A stretch of DNA of 64,000 nt from an uncultured Buttiauxella sp. (GTDB lineage Bacteria > Pseudomonadota > Gammaproteobacteria > Enterobacterales > Enterobacteriaceae), in assembly GCA_946480445.1 (NCBI GenBank), contig CAMLJN010000021.1, forward strand, positions 1-64,000, read 5' to 3'. A model generated the notes under the pieces. That model saw only the letters and a list, made by a program, of their open reading frames with translations, did not search any database and was not told the DNA's origin. Of this stretch, positions 1 through 8,027 are shown piece by piece. The first letter of the stretch is position 1. Every line of letters begins with the position of its first letter. Position numbers and translations under genes: made by a program.

Positions 1-1
1 C

Positions 2-475
2 ATGACCAACACCTCCTTCGGCGGCGAGAAGCTGTTCGGGGCGAGCGGCAAGCTGGGCAAACCAATGAACTTCCAGATTGGCTCCAGCGCGGAAGAGAAG
101 ATGGAAGTGAAGCTGGGTGACAAATTGACCGATACCTCTGATTCTATCACTGGTATTAAAACGTTGCTTAACGCCAGCGGCGTAGGCACTGCGGCTGATG
201 CGCAGAAGCTGATCACCTCTCTGGAAAGCAGCCTGGAATCCGTAGGGACTATTCGTTCCGGGCTGGGTGCGAACATCAACCGTCTGGGTCACACCGCGGC
301 TAACCTCGCTAACATGAAAGACAACACCGAGCTGGCGCTGGGTAACGTCCAGGATGCGGACTTCGCAAGCGAAGCGTCTTCCATGACCCGCAACCAGATG
401 CTGGCGCAGACCAGCATGTCCATGCTCAAGCAGTCCAACAGCATGTCCGGGATGGTTATGTCCCTGCTGGGCTAA
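2..475 (+). CDS. lafA: Lateral flagellin, C-terminal part (gene cut by window edge)
   Basis: This is the 3' end of a flagellin gene; the reading frame is open to the left edge, so the 157 residues seen are the C-terminal portion only. The last ~90 residues have the typical D1/D0 helical pattern of flagellins, with NINRLGHTAANLAN, a DADFASEAS segment and an end of the SMLKQSNSMSGMVMSLLG type, which packs in the filament core. It is followed by the cap gene and the other lateral-flagellum genes, so it is assigned to the Flag-2 (laf) filament rather than the peritrichous FliC filament. The product would be exported and polymerised outside the cell. The laf name rests on the neighbours, in particular the fliA-motAB type genes in the same operon block. 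Confidence 0.85.
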   Translation: MTNTSFGGEKLFGASGKLGKPMNFQIGSSAEEKMEVKLGDKLTDTSDSITGIKTLLNASGVGTAADAQKLITSLESSLESVGTIRSGLGANINRLGHTAANLANMKDNTELALGNVQDADFASEASSMTRNQMLAQTSMSMLKQSNSMSGMVMSLLG

Positions 476-486
476 TCCTGTTGACC

Positions 487-562
487 ACAAAGAAGGAAAC
501 GGCTTGCTCTTTCCTTCTTTGTCAGCAATCTCACACCGCTGTAAGGCGGTGTTTTCGTTTTT
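487..562 (+). terminator. Two hairpins after the flagellin gene, second a Rho-independent terminator
   Basis: A perfect 13-bp stem (ACAAAGAAGGAAA, 487-499, with its complement at 510-522, 10-nt loop) is followed by a GC-rich 7-bp stem (ACACCGC 533-539 / GCGGTGT 546-552) that runs straight into TTTTCGTTTTT. The second has the form of an intrinsic terminator and separates lafA from the lafB operon. Confidence 0.75.
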
Positions 563-648
563 GACCTTCCTCTTTCCTCCTTTCCGCACCCGGCGGAAGT
601 TTAGCTTCCCTGTTGCGGTAAGTATGTTGATTTTATTGATATAAAAAA

Positions 649-666
649 TTGGCACGCAACTTGCTA
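649..666 (+). promoter_or_regulatory. Sigma-54 promoter of the lafB operon
   Basis: TTGGCACGCAACTTGCTA matches the RpoN consensus TGGCACG-N4-TTGCW with GG (651-652) and GC (663-664) at the obligatory 10-bp spacing. A start of transcription about 12 nt downstream would give a leader of ~45 nt before the lafB ATG. In lateral flagellar systems the sigma-54 activator LafK drives the middle genes; lafK would lie outside this window to the left. Confidence 0.85.
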
Positions 667-720
667 ATAGACAAGTGTTATCGCTTTTGCACGTCGCGCA
701 GCCGTATCTGGAGAACCGAA

Positions 721-2046
721 ATGTCTGACTTAACTAGCCTCGATCCGCAAACCCTTGCCACCCAGCTGGCCGGGTACGACATTCTGGCGATGCAAACCGC
801 GCTGAAAAAACAGTCCAACAGCCTGCAGTCGCAGCAGAGCGCGCTAACCGCGCTACGTACTGCCATGACGACTTTCCGCTCGGCGCTGAGTGCGCTGAAC
901 AAAACGGACAACGGCATGCTGCAAAATACCGCCACCACAAACGTGGAAGGGATTGCAACGGTTAGTGCTAATTCAGCGGCACAAAAAGGCTCTTATAACC
1001 TGTTTGTTGAGCAGCTGGCCTCTGCCCATCAGGTGTCCTATGACAACCTGAGCGACGAAGCCATTAAAAATGCCACCGGCACGATGACCATCACCATCAA
1101 TGGCAAGTCGATGGATATTGAGCTGGACGATGTGGATAGCCTTTCCGCGCTGGCGCAAAAGATTAATACCAACAATGACAAAGATGCACCGGGCGTGACG
1201 GCATCGCTGATCCGTACCGACGGCCAGGTCAGCCTGATGCTCAGCAGCGATGAAAGCGGCGAGAAGAACGTTGTTGAAATTGATACCAGCAAAATGGACG
1301 GCACCAGCGCGGCGTTGTTCGATGTGACTAACCGGGAAACGATTTCTACCGCGCGGGATGCGAAGTTCCGCCTGGGTGAGAGCGATAAGGTCTACACCAG
1401 CAGCTCTAACACCCTCGATAAGCTTATTGACGGCGTCACCATCGAGCTGACAAAAGCCCAGCAGGAAGGTGATACCCCGCTGCGTATCAATATTGGTACC
1501 AACACCGAGGGAACCAAAGAGCAGGTGCAAAGCTTTGTGGATGCCTTCAACGAGCTGAAAACCGCGCTCGGCACGCTGACCAACAGCGGCAGCGACGGTA
1601 AAGACCGTGGGGCTTTTGCAGGGGATGCCGGTATTGCTTCGCTCGATCGTGATTTAAATAACCTGCTGCGCGAGATGTTCGGTGAAAAGAATATCACGCA
1701 GTACGGCATCACTGCGGATCGTGAAGGCAAATTATCCATTGATTCCACCAAGCTTGAGAAGGCGCTCGCCGAAGACCCTCAGGGGCTGAACACCTTGTTT
1801 AACGGCACCGACGGGCTGCTCAAGAAGATGGACAAGTCGATGGATAAATACCTGAACTCGACTAACGGCCTGCTGAAAGGACGTCAGGATACGCTCGACC
1901 GCCAGAAGACCGAGATCGACAGTAAAACAGACAAAATTAACGCGCGTTATGAGACTTCGTACAACCGCTATCTCAAGCAGTTTACGCAGCTGCAATCCAT
2001 CATGACGCAGATGAATAACACCATGAGCATGTTTGGCTTAGCCTAA
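721..2046 (+). CDS. lafB: Lateral flagellar filament cap protein (FliD family)
   Basis: A 441-residue FliD/HAP2-type protein that caps the growing filament and promotes flagellin insertion. The N-terminal heptad-like region (residues ~15-60, rich in Q/S/L) and the C-terminal coiled coil (from about DTLDRQKTEIDSK to the end, MSMFGLA) are the conserved D0 arms; the middle is the variable exposed part. The ATG at 721 was chosen because GGAG lies 8 nt upstream; a longer reading frame starts inside the sigma-54 promoter and cannot be the real start. First gene of the lafBCDEFSTU block, 16 bp from lafC. Confidence 0.9.
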   Translation: MSDLTSLDPQTLATQLAGYDILAMQTALKKQSNSLQSQQSALTALRTAMTTFRSALSALNKTDNGMLQNTATTNVEGIATVSANSAAQKGSYNLFVEQLASAHQVSYDNLSDEAIKNATGTMTITINGKSMDIELDDVDSLSALAQKINTNNDKDAPGVTASLIRTDGQVSLMLSSDESGEKNVVEIDTSKMDGTSAALFDVTNRETISTARDAKFRLGESDKVYTSSSNTLDKLIDGVTIELTKAQQEGDTPLRINIGTNTEGTKEQVQSFVDAFNELKTALGTLTNSGSDGKDRGAFAGDAGIASLDRDLNNLLREMFGEKNITQYGITADREGKLSIDSTKLEKALAEDPQGLNTLFNGTDGLLKKMDKSMDKYLNSTNGLLKGRQDTLDRQKTEIDSKTDKINARYETSYNRYLKQFTQLQSIMTQMNNTMSMFGLA

Positions 2047-2062
2047 GGGAAGGCAACGTTTT

Positions 2063-2458
2063 ATGTACGGTACTGAACAGGATGGCTTCGGCCAGTATCA
2101 GCAGTCGGACCTGGCCATCCAGGCGGCGGCTGCCACGCCACACCAGCTGGTGCTGATGCTTTTCAATGGGCTGATGGACGAGCTGGTTCGGGCGAAAAGC
2201 CATATCGCGGCGAAGCGCTATGAGCGCAAAGTCGTAAGCATCAATAAATGCATTGATATCCTCAATGCTTTGACCAGCGCGCTGGACTACGAGAAGGGCG
2301 GCGATCTGGCTTTAAGCCTCGCCAATCTCTACGACTACTGCGTGTACCGCCTGTACGAAGCCAGCCACAAGCTGTCCGTCGAGTACATTGTGGAGGTGGA
2401 GAAAATTCTCGGCAATCTGCAGGAAGGCTGGGAAAAAATGGGTAAACAGGATGGATGA
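2063..2458 (+). CDS. lafC: Lateral flagellin export chaperone (FliS family)
   Basis: 131 residues, the usual FliS length. FliS is a cytosolic four-helix chaperone that binds the C terminus of flagellin and keeps it unpolymerised until export. Visible FliS hallmarks are the N-terminal YQQSDL segment, ATPHQLVLMLFNGLMDEL (helix 1) and the later LYDYCVYRLYEA helix. AAGGGAAGG precedes the ATG. The end overlaps the start of lafD by 8 bp, which suggests translational coupling. Confidence 0.9.
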   Translation: MYGTEQDGFGQYQQSDLAIQAAAATPHQLVLMLFNGLMDELVRAKSHIAAKRYERKVVSINKCIDILNALTSALDYEKGGDLALSLANLYDYCVYRLYEASHKLSVEYIVEVEKILGNLQEGWEKMGKQDG

Positions 2459-2756
2459 TATTCAGCTCATCCATTATCTGGGCCGCGCCCTGACGCAGGC
2501 GGCCAGTCAAAGAGACTGGTCGCAGGTGCAGAACGTGGACAAACAGATTGCGGCCCTGCTTTCAACGTTAAGCGGCAGGCCTCTGAGCGATGAAAAACGC
2601 GCGGCGCTAAAAGCGCTGCGGCAGATTCATCATCAGGTGAACGAATGCTGTGGGCTGGCGAGCGAGGAGCTGGAACGGAAGATGGCGCTTGGGCGCCGCA
2701 ATCACGAAGGAGCGGTTGCCTATGCAGCCTTTATGGACGAAGAGGATCTGCGCTAA
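2451..2756 (+). CDS. lafD: Putative FliT-like lateral flagellar chaperone
   Basis: A 101-residue, mostly helical, acidic and basic-patterned protein in the position that fliT has in fliDST operons. Sequence similarity to FliT is not obvious by eye, so the role (chaperone for the cap protein) is inferred mainly from position and size. The ATG at 2451 is taken because it lies just after AACAGG and overlaps the lafC stop; an upstream in-frame extension would lie entirely inside lafC. Confidence 0.7.
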   Translation: MDDIQLIHYLGRALTQAASQRDWSQVQNVDKQIAALLSTLSGRPLSDEKRAALKALRQIHHQVNECCGLASEELERKMALGRRNHEGAVAYAAFMDEEDLR

Positions 2757-3853
2757 TGGATATTTCAGGCTCAGGGGCGGCAACGGCGTTAAACGCACCT
2801 GTCACCACGACGGCATCAGGTTTACCTGCTGCCGCGAATTTTTCCCTGCGGTCAGGTGTGAACGGGCAGCAGGGGACAGAGGCTATCGACCTTACGCACT
2901 CAGCTCCGGGCGAGCAACAAACGGCCTTTAACGATGCGCTGTTGAGCGTGATTAATGGGCTGTTGCAGGGACAGGGAAAAGAGATAAACCCTTTGATTGT
3001 CTCGGGGATGCCCGCGGAGGAAAGCGAGGAGAAAAAAGGCGAGGGCAGGGGAACGGCTCTCACCGAACCGCAACAGATGCTGGATTCTCTGCTCCAGGCA
3101 AGCCAGCAGCAGATCGCAGCCGTGCCGGTGAGCAGCACGCCGTTACAAACCGCAGACGCCTTGCTTACCAACCACCGTTCAGGCGCTCACGGCGGCATTG
3201 CTCCTCTTGCCATAGCGTTGCAAACCAGCAGCGCCCAGCCTAACGGCGAGCAAAGCGTGCAGCCGCCGCTACCTGTCAGCCTCAAAGGGATGCAAAGCGT
3301 TGCGCCCCAGCCTTTGATGACAACCTTAAGCGAAGGCGCAGCGCCCGTCTCTCCCTTAGCCTCAGGGCAGAGCGCTGCGGCGCCAGATAATGACAAGGCG
3401 GTCTCTTTCCAGACGAGGCTTGCCCTCATAAAGCCTGAAGGCGGAGAAGATCGTCTGGCCCGGCAGCTCCACGCGGCGCTGGGCGAACGCTTACAGGTAC
3501 AGGTGAAAAACCAGATTCAGCACGCCACTATCCGTCTGGACCCGCCGGATATGGGCAAAATTGATATTTCCATGCAGATCGAAAATGGACGCATGCAGGT
3601 CCATATCAATGCCAGCCAGGGGGAGGTTTACCGGGCGCTCCAGCAGGTCAGCAATGACTTACGCCAGAGTTTAACGGAGCAGAACTTTGTGCAGGTAAAT
3701 GTACAGGTTTCCTCCCAGTCGGGTCAGCCGCAGGGCGGCAAAGAACATCAGTTTGCGGGTACCCAGACTAACGTGCTGGCTGCGGCTGAGGCAGACAGCG
3801 ATTCGCCAGGGACTGACCGCCGCGAAGACGACTCCGTAATACTGACCGTTTAA
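2756..3853 (+). CDS. lafE: Lateral flagellar hook-length control protein (FliK family)
   Basis: 365 residues. The N-terminal two thirds are low-complexity, rich in A, Q, S and P, as in FliK rulers. The last ~110 residues form the Flg_hook domain (QLHAALGERLQVQVKNQIQ, then ATIRLDPPDMGKIDISMQ), the part that interacts with FlhB to switch export specificity when the hook is complete. The start codon overlaps the lafD stop (TAATG), so translation is probably coupled. A longer in-frame start upstream would overlap lafD heavily and was rejected. Confidence 0.88.
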   Translation: MDISGSGAATALNAPVTTTASGLPAAANFSLRSGVNGQQGTEAIDLTHSAPGEQQTAFNDALLSVINGLLQGQGKEINPLIVSGMPAEESEEKKGEGRGTALTEPQQMLDSLLQASQQQIAAVPVSSTPLQTADALLTNHRSGAHGGIAPLAIALQTSSAQPNGEQSVQPPLPVSLKGMQSVAPQPLMTTLSEGAAPVSPLASGQSAAAPDNDKAVSFQTRLALIKPEGGEDRLARQLHAALGERLQVQVKNQIQHATIRLDPPDMGKIDISMQIENGRMQVHINASQGEVYRALQQVSNDLRQSLTEQNFVQVNVQVSSQSGQPQGGKEHQFAGTQTNVLAAAEADSDSPGTDRREDDSVILTV

Positions 3854-3866
3854 GGCGTAGAAAATT

Positions 3867-4331
3867 ATGACTATAAAAACTTTTTCATTTGGCCTGGTTA
3901 TCGCCCTGATTGCCGCAACGCTTGCCGCCGGGATGACCATTGTCGGGACGCATCTGCTTAAAGAAGAAGGCGGCATGAGCGCCATCACCAACTTCTTTAA
4001 ATCAGAAGAAGACAGCCACGTAGAGTTCGTTGAGATAAAAAACGTGATTGTTACGCTGAAAAGCGAAGGCAGTAAAGAGCGCTATCTGCTGCTTGAGCTG
4101 GCGCTGACCACCGACGATCCGCGTAACACGAAACGCACTGAAGATATGGCCCCTGCTATTCGTGGCGCCACCGTCAGCCTGCTTTCCAATATGAGTTACG
4201 ACGCGGTACGCGGTATGGACGTTAACGATCTGCGCGAGCAATTACTCGCTGCTTACTCAGCCCGCTTCAAAAGTCTGAAAAGCAGTATGCCTTTTAAAGA
4301 TGTGATCATCAGCAAGATGGTCTTTCAGTAA
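3867..4331 (+). CDS. lafF: FliL-like lateral flagellar basal-body protein
   Basis: 154 residues with one N-terminal membrane segment (about residues 5-27, FSFGLVIALIAATLAAG) and a periplasmic domain whose core (IVTLKSEGSKERYLLLELAL) and C-terminal DVIISKMVFQ are typical of FliL. FliL surrounds the stator units at the motor and supports torque. It lies 13 bp after lafE and 13 bp before the sigma gene. Confidence 0.85.
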   Translation: MTIKTFSFGLVIALIAATLAAGMTIVGTHLLKEEGGMSAITNFFKSEEDSHVEFVEIKNVIVTLKSEGSKERYLLLELALTTDDPRNTKRTEDMAPAIRGATVSLLSNMSYDAVRGMDVNDLREQLLAAYSARFKSLKSSMPFKDVIISKMVFQ

Positions 4332-4344
4332 GTAGCCAAAACGA

Positions 4345-5043
4345 TTGAATGAGATGATGGATTTTATTGCTGACGACGCGCTGACCGCGGTGGAAGAGGC
4401 GCGCTATATCAACGCTTATCTGCCGCTGGTGCATCGAATCGTCAAGCAGCTTGCGTATCAGGCCAGCAGCGTTATGGACAAAGAGGATATGGAGCAGATT
4501 GCCCTGATGGGGCTGCTCTCCTCCCTGCGCCGCTACGGACATCCTGACGAGCAGTTCGCGGCCTATGCGGTACACCGTATCCGCGGGGCCATTCTTGATG
4601 AGCTGCGTCAGCTTGACTGGCGACCGCGCAGGCTGCGGCAGAAAACCCATAAGCTCAATGATGCCATTCGTGAGCTTTCTCGTGAGCTGGGGAAAACGCC
4701 CAACTTTGAAGATCTCACCGCACGTCTGGATATTAGCGCCGATGAGTATCAGGAATACCTGCTGCTCGACTGTGCGAAGTCACTGGAAAGCCTCGATGAA
4801 ATCCTCGGCGGGGATAGCTGGACGGGAGGGTTAAGCAGCCGCCCGCTGGAAGACGAGGTCATGACCAGCCGCACATTGCGCAGCGCGCTGGCAAGCCTGG
4901 ACGAACGCGAGCAGCTCATTTTAACGCTCTATTACCAGCATGAACTGAGCTTAAAAGAGATAGCCCTGGTGCTTGATTTAACCGAAGCCCGCGTCTGTCA
5001 GCTCAACAAAAAAATTGCGCAAAAAATTAAGAGTTTCTTTTAG
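4345..5043 (+). CDS. lafS: Lateral flagellar sigma factor (sigma-28/FliA family)
   Basis: 232 residues (229 if the ATG at 4354 is used). Region 2 is seen at INAYLPLVHRIVKQL to YAVHRIRGAILDELRQLDW, region 3 at RRLRQKTHKL, and the region 4 helix-turn-helix at ELSLKEIALVLDLTEARVCQLN. It would direct RNA polymerase to lateral flagellin and other late promoters. The start is uncertain: TTG 4345 has AAGTAG 9 nt upstream, while ATG 4354/4357 lack a clear ribosome binding site. The gene lies inside the operon driven by the sigma-54 promoter, giving an RpoN-to-sigma-28 cascade. Confidence 0.88.
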   Translation: MNEMMDFIADDALTAVEEARYINAYLPLVHRIVKQLAYQASSVMDKEDMEQIALMGLLSSLRRYGHPDEQFAAYAVHRIRGAILDELRQLDWRPRRLRQKTHKLNDAIRELSRELGKTPNFEDLTARLDISADEYQEYLLLDCAKSLESLDEILGGDSWTGGLSSRPLEDEVMTSRTLRSALASLDEREQLILTLYYQHELSLKEIALVLDLTEARVCQLNKKIAQKIKSFF

Positions 5044-5054
5044 GTTGGAACCCC

Positions 5055-5918
5055 ATGCAGAAATTATTAGGTCTGATTATTATTTTCGTCTGTGTCGTCG
5101 GCGGCTTCATTATGTCCGGCGGACGCCTGGCTTCTTTTTGGCAGCCCGGTGAAATCATTATTATTTTAGGTGCGGGTATCGGGGCCATGGTTCTGGCTAA
5201 CCCGAAAGCGGTACTGAGCGAAATGTACCGTCAGTTTCGCGGCGTGCTGCGCAAAAATGAGCATACCGATGAGTACCAGCGCCAGATTCTGATGCTGCTC
5301 TTTGAGCTGCTGGAACTGGTGCAGGACGGCGGCCTGAAAGTGCTCGATGAGCATATTGAAGTGCCGGAAAGCAGTGAACTCTTCCAGAAATACCCGCTGA
5401 TCCTTCGCGACAAGGCGCTGATCACCTTTATCTCGGACAACTTCCGTCTGATGGCGATGGGCAAGATCAACGAGCACGAACTTGAAGGGATTCTTGAGCA
5501 GGAGCTGGTGGCAATGGAAGAGGATTTGCTGCAGCCGTCCCGCTCTTTGCAGCGCACCGCAGAAGCGATGCCGGGGTTTGGTATCTGTGCGGCGGTGCTG
5601 GGGATCATCATCACCATGCAGTCTATTGACGGTTCTATCGCCGTCATCGGTGTGAAAGTTGCCGCGGCTCTGGTTGGCACATTCCTCGGCGTATTTATCT
5701 GTTACTGCCTGATGGATCCGGTAGCCAACGCCATGGAACAGCGCACCAAGAAACAGATGGCTGTTCTGGAGTGCGTGCGTACCGTGCTGGTTAACCATGT
5801 GGCAGGCAAACCTACGCTGCTGGCGGTGGATGCCGGGCGCAAAATGCTGCCCCTCGACGCGAAGCCTACCTTTGCCACCCTGGATGGCTGGGTAAACCAG
5901 ATGACAGGTGAAGCCTGA
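5055..5918 (+). CDS. lafT: Lateral flagellar stator protein (MotA family)
   Basis: 287 residues with four membrane segments: two near the N terminus (LLGLIIIFVCVVGGFIM and IIIILGAGIGAMVL), a long cytoplasmic loop, and two near residues 175-225 (FGICAAVLGIIITMQSI and VGTFLGVFICYCL). The prolines after TAEAM and in LMDPVANAME correspond to the functional prolines of MotA. MotA and MotB form the ion channel that powers rotation. The stop overlaps the lafU ATG by one base (TGATG). Confidence 0.92.
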   Translation: MQKLLGLIIIFVCVVGGFIMSGGRLASFWQPGEIIIILGAGIGAMVLANPKAVLSEMYRQFRGVLRKNEHTDEYQRQILMLLFELLELVQDGGLKVLDEHIEVPESSELFQKYPLILRDKALITFISDNFRLMAMGKINEHELEGILEQELVAMEEDLLQPSRSLQRTAEAMPGFGICAAVLGIIITMQSIDGSIAVIGVKVAAALVGTFLGVFICYCLMDPVANAMEQRTKKQMAVLECVRTVLVNHVAGKPTLLAVDAGRKMLPLDAKPTFATLDGWVNQMTGEA

Positions 5919-6871
5919 TGCGCAGCAATGCTAAAGGGCATACCACCATTATCAAACGCTCCTCGCGCAAAGGACATGATGCGATTCATGGCGGCGCGTG
6001 GAAGGTTGCCTTTGCCGATTTTACCCTCGCGATGATGGCGCTATTTATGGTGCTGTGGATCATGGGGTCGGTCACCGAAGAAGAGCGAAGAGAGGTCGTT
6101 CTGTTGCTCAACGGGGAAGGCATCTTTGACGGCTCAAGCGTAACGCCTCTCGAAGTCCCCGACAGCGCGGGCGGGACGGTGTCCGTGGTCGAAGGCAAGC
6201 CTGCGGGCGCGCACAGCGAAGCGCCTGCCATTAAAAAAGATCTCGAAGCGTTAAAACAGCTCTCCGCAGCGGCGGGTAAAACCGAAAGCCTTAAAGACGT
6301 CAACCGTCGCTCTGGACAAGAGATTGAAGATTTGGCGCGCGTGATCATGAAAATCACCTCTGCCTATGATGCACAATCCAATCTGAAGATTGAAATTGTG
6401 CCTCAGGGCCTGCGTATTCTGGTCCAGGACAATAAGAAGCGCGAGATGTTCCAGCGCAGCAGCGCGGTGCTGACCCCTTTCTTCAAACGTCTGCTGACGG
6501 AGTTTGCCTCGGCGCTTAACTCCATCGACAACAAAATCATCATTACCGGGCACACCGACGCCACGCGTTATCGCGACCAGGAGTTATATAACAACTGGAA
6601 CCTGTCCGGTGAGCGCGCCATGCAGGCCCGCAGGGCACTGACCCAGGGCGGACTGGATCAGGATAAAGTTTTGCAGGTTAGCGGCATGGCAGATCAGATG
6701 CTGCTCGACCAGGACAACCCCCTTAGCTCTGCCAACCGCCGTATTGAAATCATGGTCCTGACGAATTCCGCCAGCGACTCGCTTTATCAGTTCTTTGGCC
6801 GGCACGGTGAGAAAGTGATCAAGCCGCTCGCCGATAAGATTACTCAGGCGGCATCCACGCCTGGCAAATAG
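5918..6871 (+). CDS. lafU: Lateral flagellar stator protein (MotB family)
   Basis: 317 residues. A basic N terminus, then one membrane helix (KVAFADFTLAMMALFMVLWI) carrying Asp34, equivalent to the proton-binding Asp32 of E. coli MotB. The C-terminal OmpA-like domain (IITGHTDATRY, NNWNLSGERAMQARRAL) anchors the stator to peptidoglycan. The gene is intact here, unlike the truncated lafU/mbhA remnant known in E. coli K-12. No terminator is visible between it and the next gene. Confidence 0.92.
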   Translation: MRSNAKGHTTIIKRSSRKGHDAIHGGAWKVAFADFTLAMMALFMVLWIMGSVTEEERREVVLLLNGEGIFDGSSVTPLEVPDSAGGTVSVVEGKPAGAHSEAPAIKKDLEALKQLSAAAGKTESLKDVNRRSGQEIEDLARVIMKITSAYDAQSNLKIEIVPQGLRILVQDNKKREMFQRSSAVLTPFFKRLLTEFASALNSIDNKIIITGHTDATRYRDQELYNNWNLSGERAMQARRALTQGGLDQDKVLQVSGMADQMLLDQDNPLSSANRRIEIMVLTNSASDSLYQFFGRHGEKVIKPLADKITQAASTPGK

Positions 6872-6898
6872 ACAGTGTTCAACATCAGGTAGCCCGTT

Positions 6899-7741
6899 GT
6901 GTTAGCTTTTTTTCGCCTCTTGGTAGTGCCCTTTTTTCCGCCTGCGCCGGTCTTGTCCCGGTATAGGGCGGGATTCTTTTTTCTGCTGCTTTGCGTGCTG
7001 CACCCGGGTACGGCCTGTGCCACGCCGCTCAATCCAGTCAACAAGCCAGCCCTAAAAAGCCCCTGGCTGACGGCTCAGACGCAGAACAAAGAAGCCCGTG
7101 AACGTATGCGCAATCGTGCGAAGCTGCTGGCTGCGCGAAAAAACAGGCTGGCCGCTGTGCCGCCAACGCCCGAACAGAAACGACGAGCCGCCGCAGAAAA
7201 CCGTGCTTTGCGTCTGCAAAATCGCGAGCAGCTGGCTATGCACGCGCGCTGGAAACCGGGGCGCTTTAGCCGTTCCGGCGCCTTGCTGCCGCTGCCGACG
7301 GAGGAGCTGATGGCCGAGATGAGCAGCCCGCGCGTTGAATCGACCATTCATAAGGTTATCCATCAACTAAAGCAGCAGCTCGGCAAACCCTATGTCTGGG
7401 GAGGGCAGTCACCTGTTCAGGGGTTCGACTGTAGCGGCCTTATCTACTACGTCTATAACCAGTCGTTGAGTCGTAAACTCCCCCGCACGGCTAACGGCAT
7501 GTTTGAGGACCGCGGGCTGAAGCACATCCCTCGGGAAGCGCTGCGTCGCGGCGATCTGGTCTTCTTTAAGATCAAATCACGCGATAAAGCCGACCATGTG
7601 GGCGTTTATTTAGGTGACGGTCAGTTTATCGAAGCGCCGCGAACCGGCCTGAATATTCGTATCAGCCAGCTGGGCGATAATTACTGGCAGGATCATTATC
7701 TGGGGGCGAAAAGAATTTTAATGGAAGAGACGATTCTGTAG
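6899..7741 (+). CDS. Secreted NlpC/P60 family cell-wall peptidase
   Basis: 280 residues from a GTG start at 6899 (CAGGTAG upstream); TTG 6953 would give a shorter, more classical signal peptide. A hydrophobic stretch FFFLLLCVLHPGTACA ends in a likely signal peptidase I site. A basic, charged linker (residues ~60-130) leads to the C-terminal NlpC/P60 domain with GFDCSGLIYYVY (catalytic Cys), RRGDLVFF and DHVGVYLGDGQF (catalytic His). Such enzymes cut D-gamma-Glu-diaminopimelate bonds in peptidoglycan stems. It resembles E. coli YafL in type. It starts 27 bp after lafU on the same strand, so it is likely in the laf transcript; a role in making room for the motor is inference. Confidence 0.85.
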   Translation: MLAFFRLLVVPFFPPAPVLSRYRAGFFFLLLCVLHPGTACATPLNPVNKPALKSPWLTAQTQNKEARERMRNRAKLLAARKNRLAAVPPTPEQKRRAAAENRALRLQNREQLAMHARWKPGRFSRSGALLPLPTEELMAEMSSPRVESTIHKVIHQLKQQLGKPYVWGGQSPVQGFDCSGLIYYVYNQSLSRKLPRTANGMFEDRGLKHIPREALRRGDLVFFKIKSRDKADHVGVYLGDGQFIEAPRTGLNIRISQLGDNYWQDHYLGAKRILMEETIL

Positions 7742-7757
7742 GTTATCCGACTGGCGC

Positions 7758-7794
7758 GAAAGAAGGGAAAACCCGGTTTTTTCCTTCTTTCTTT
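7758..7794 (+). terminator. Hairpin terminator after the laf/NlpC-P60 block
   Basis: GAAAGAAGG (7758-7766) pairs with CCTTCTTTC (7783-7791), and the stem can be extended by A/T pairs around a CCCGG loop; a short T-rich stretch follows. It closely resembles the hairpin at 487-522. Confidence 0.55.
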
Positions 7795-7816
7795 AATCTG
7801 CCGTCTCCTGTCCCCT

Positions 7817-7906
7817 CTACCAGTGCCGTTCAAGGTACAGCACCGCGCCGACCAGCACGGCCAGAATCAAAACAAATATCAGCGTAATCACTATCCCTTC
7901 GTCCAC
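7817..7906 (-). CDS. Possible 29-residue small membrane protein
   Basis: A short reading frame starting with GTG (7906) and ending with TAG encodes VDEGIVITLIFVLIL followed by more hydrophobic residues and the basic end ERHW. That is one membrane helix with an acidic N terminus and a polar C-terminal tail, the standard plan of small enterobacterial membrane proteins. Upstream bases CTGGTAGAGCC offer only a weak ribosome binding site. I do not recognise the family. It sits alone between the laf block and rnk. Confidence 0.4.
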   Translation of the reverse strand: MDEGIVITLIFVLILAVLVGAVLYLERHW

Positions 7907-7997
7907 GGCTCTACCAGGTTGCGGGGCAGACTTAATGAGTTTGGGTCAGCAGACTGAGTGAAGAAATGAGAGAAAAGTGTGATTGTGAAGCGGCATT

Positions 7998-8020
7998 TCC
8001 CCCTTCATCACGAAGGGGGA
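7998..8020 (-). terminator. Hairpin downstream of rnk
   Basis: A perfect 9-bp stem (TCCCCCTTC / GAAGGGGGA) with a 5-nt loop lies 7 bp after the rnk stop. There is no long T-run, so it is a weak terminator or a 3'-end stabiliser. Confidence 0.5.
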
Positions 8021-8027
8021 GCAGCGG

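Noticed and set aside
649-720. N-terminal extension of lafB
   Set aside because: The extra codons coincide with the sigma-54 promoter and leader; ATG 721 has the ribosome binding site.
973-1530. Open frame of 185 codons on the minus strand inside lafB
   Set aside because: It is antisense to a clear FliD coding region, has no ribosome binding site and no recognisable family.
5166-5798. Open frame of 210 codons antisense to lafT
   Set aside because: His/Gln-rich composition is the usual complement of a MotA-type gene; no start signal.
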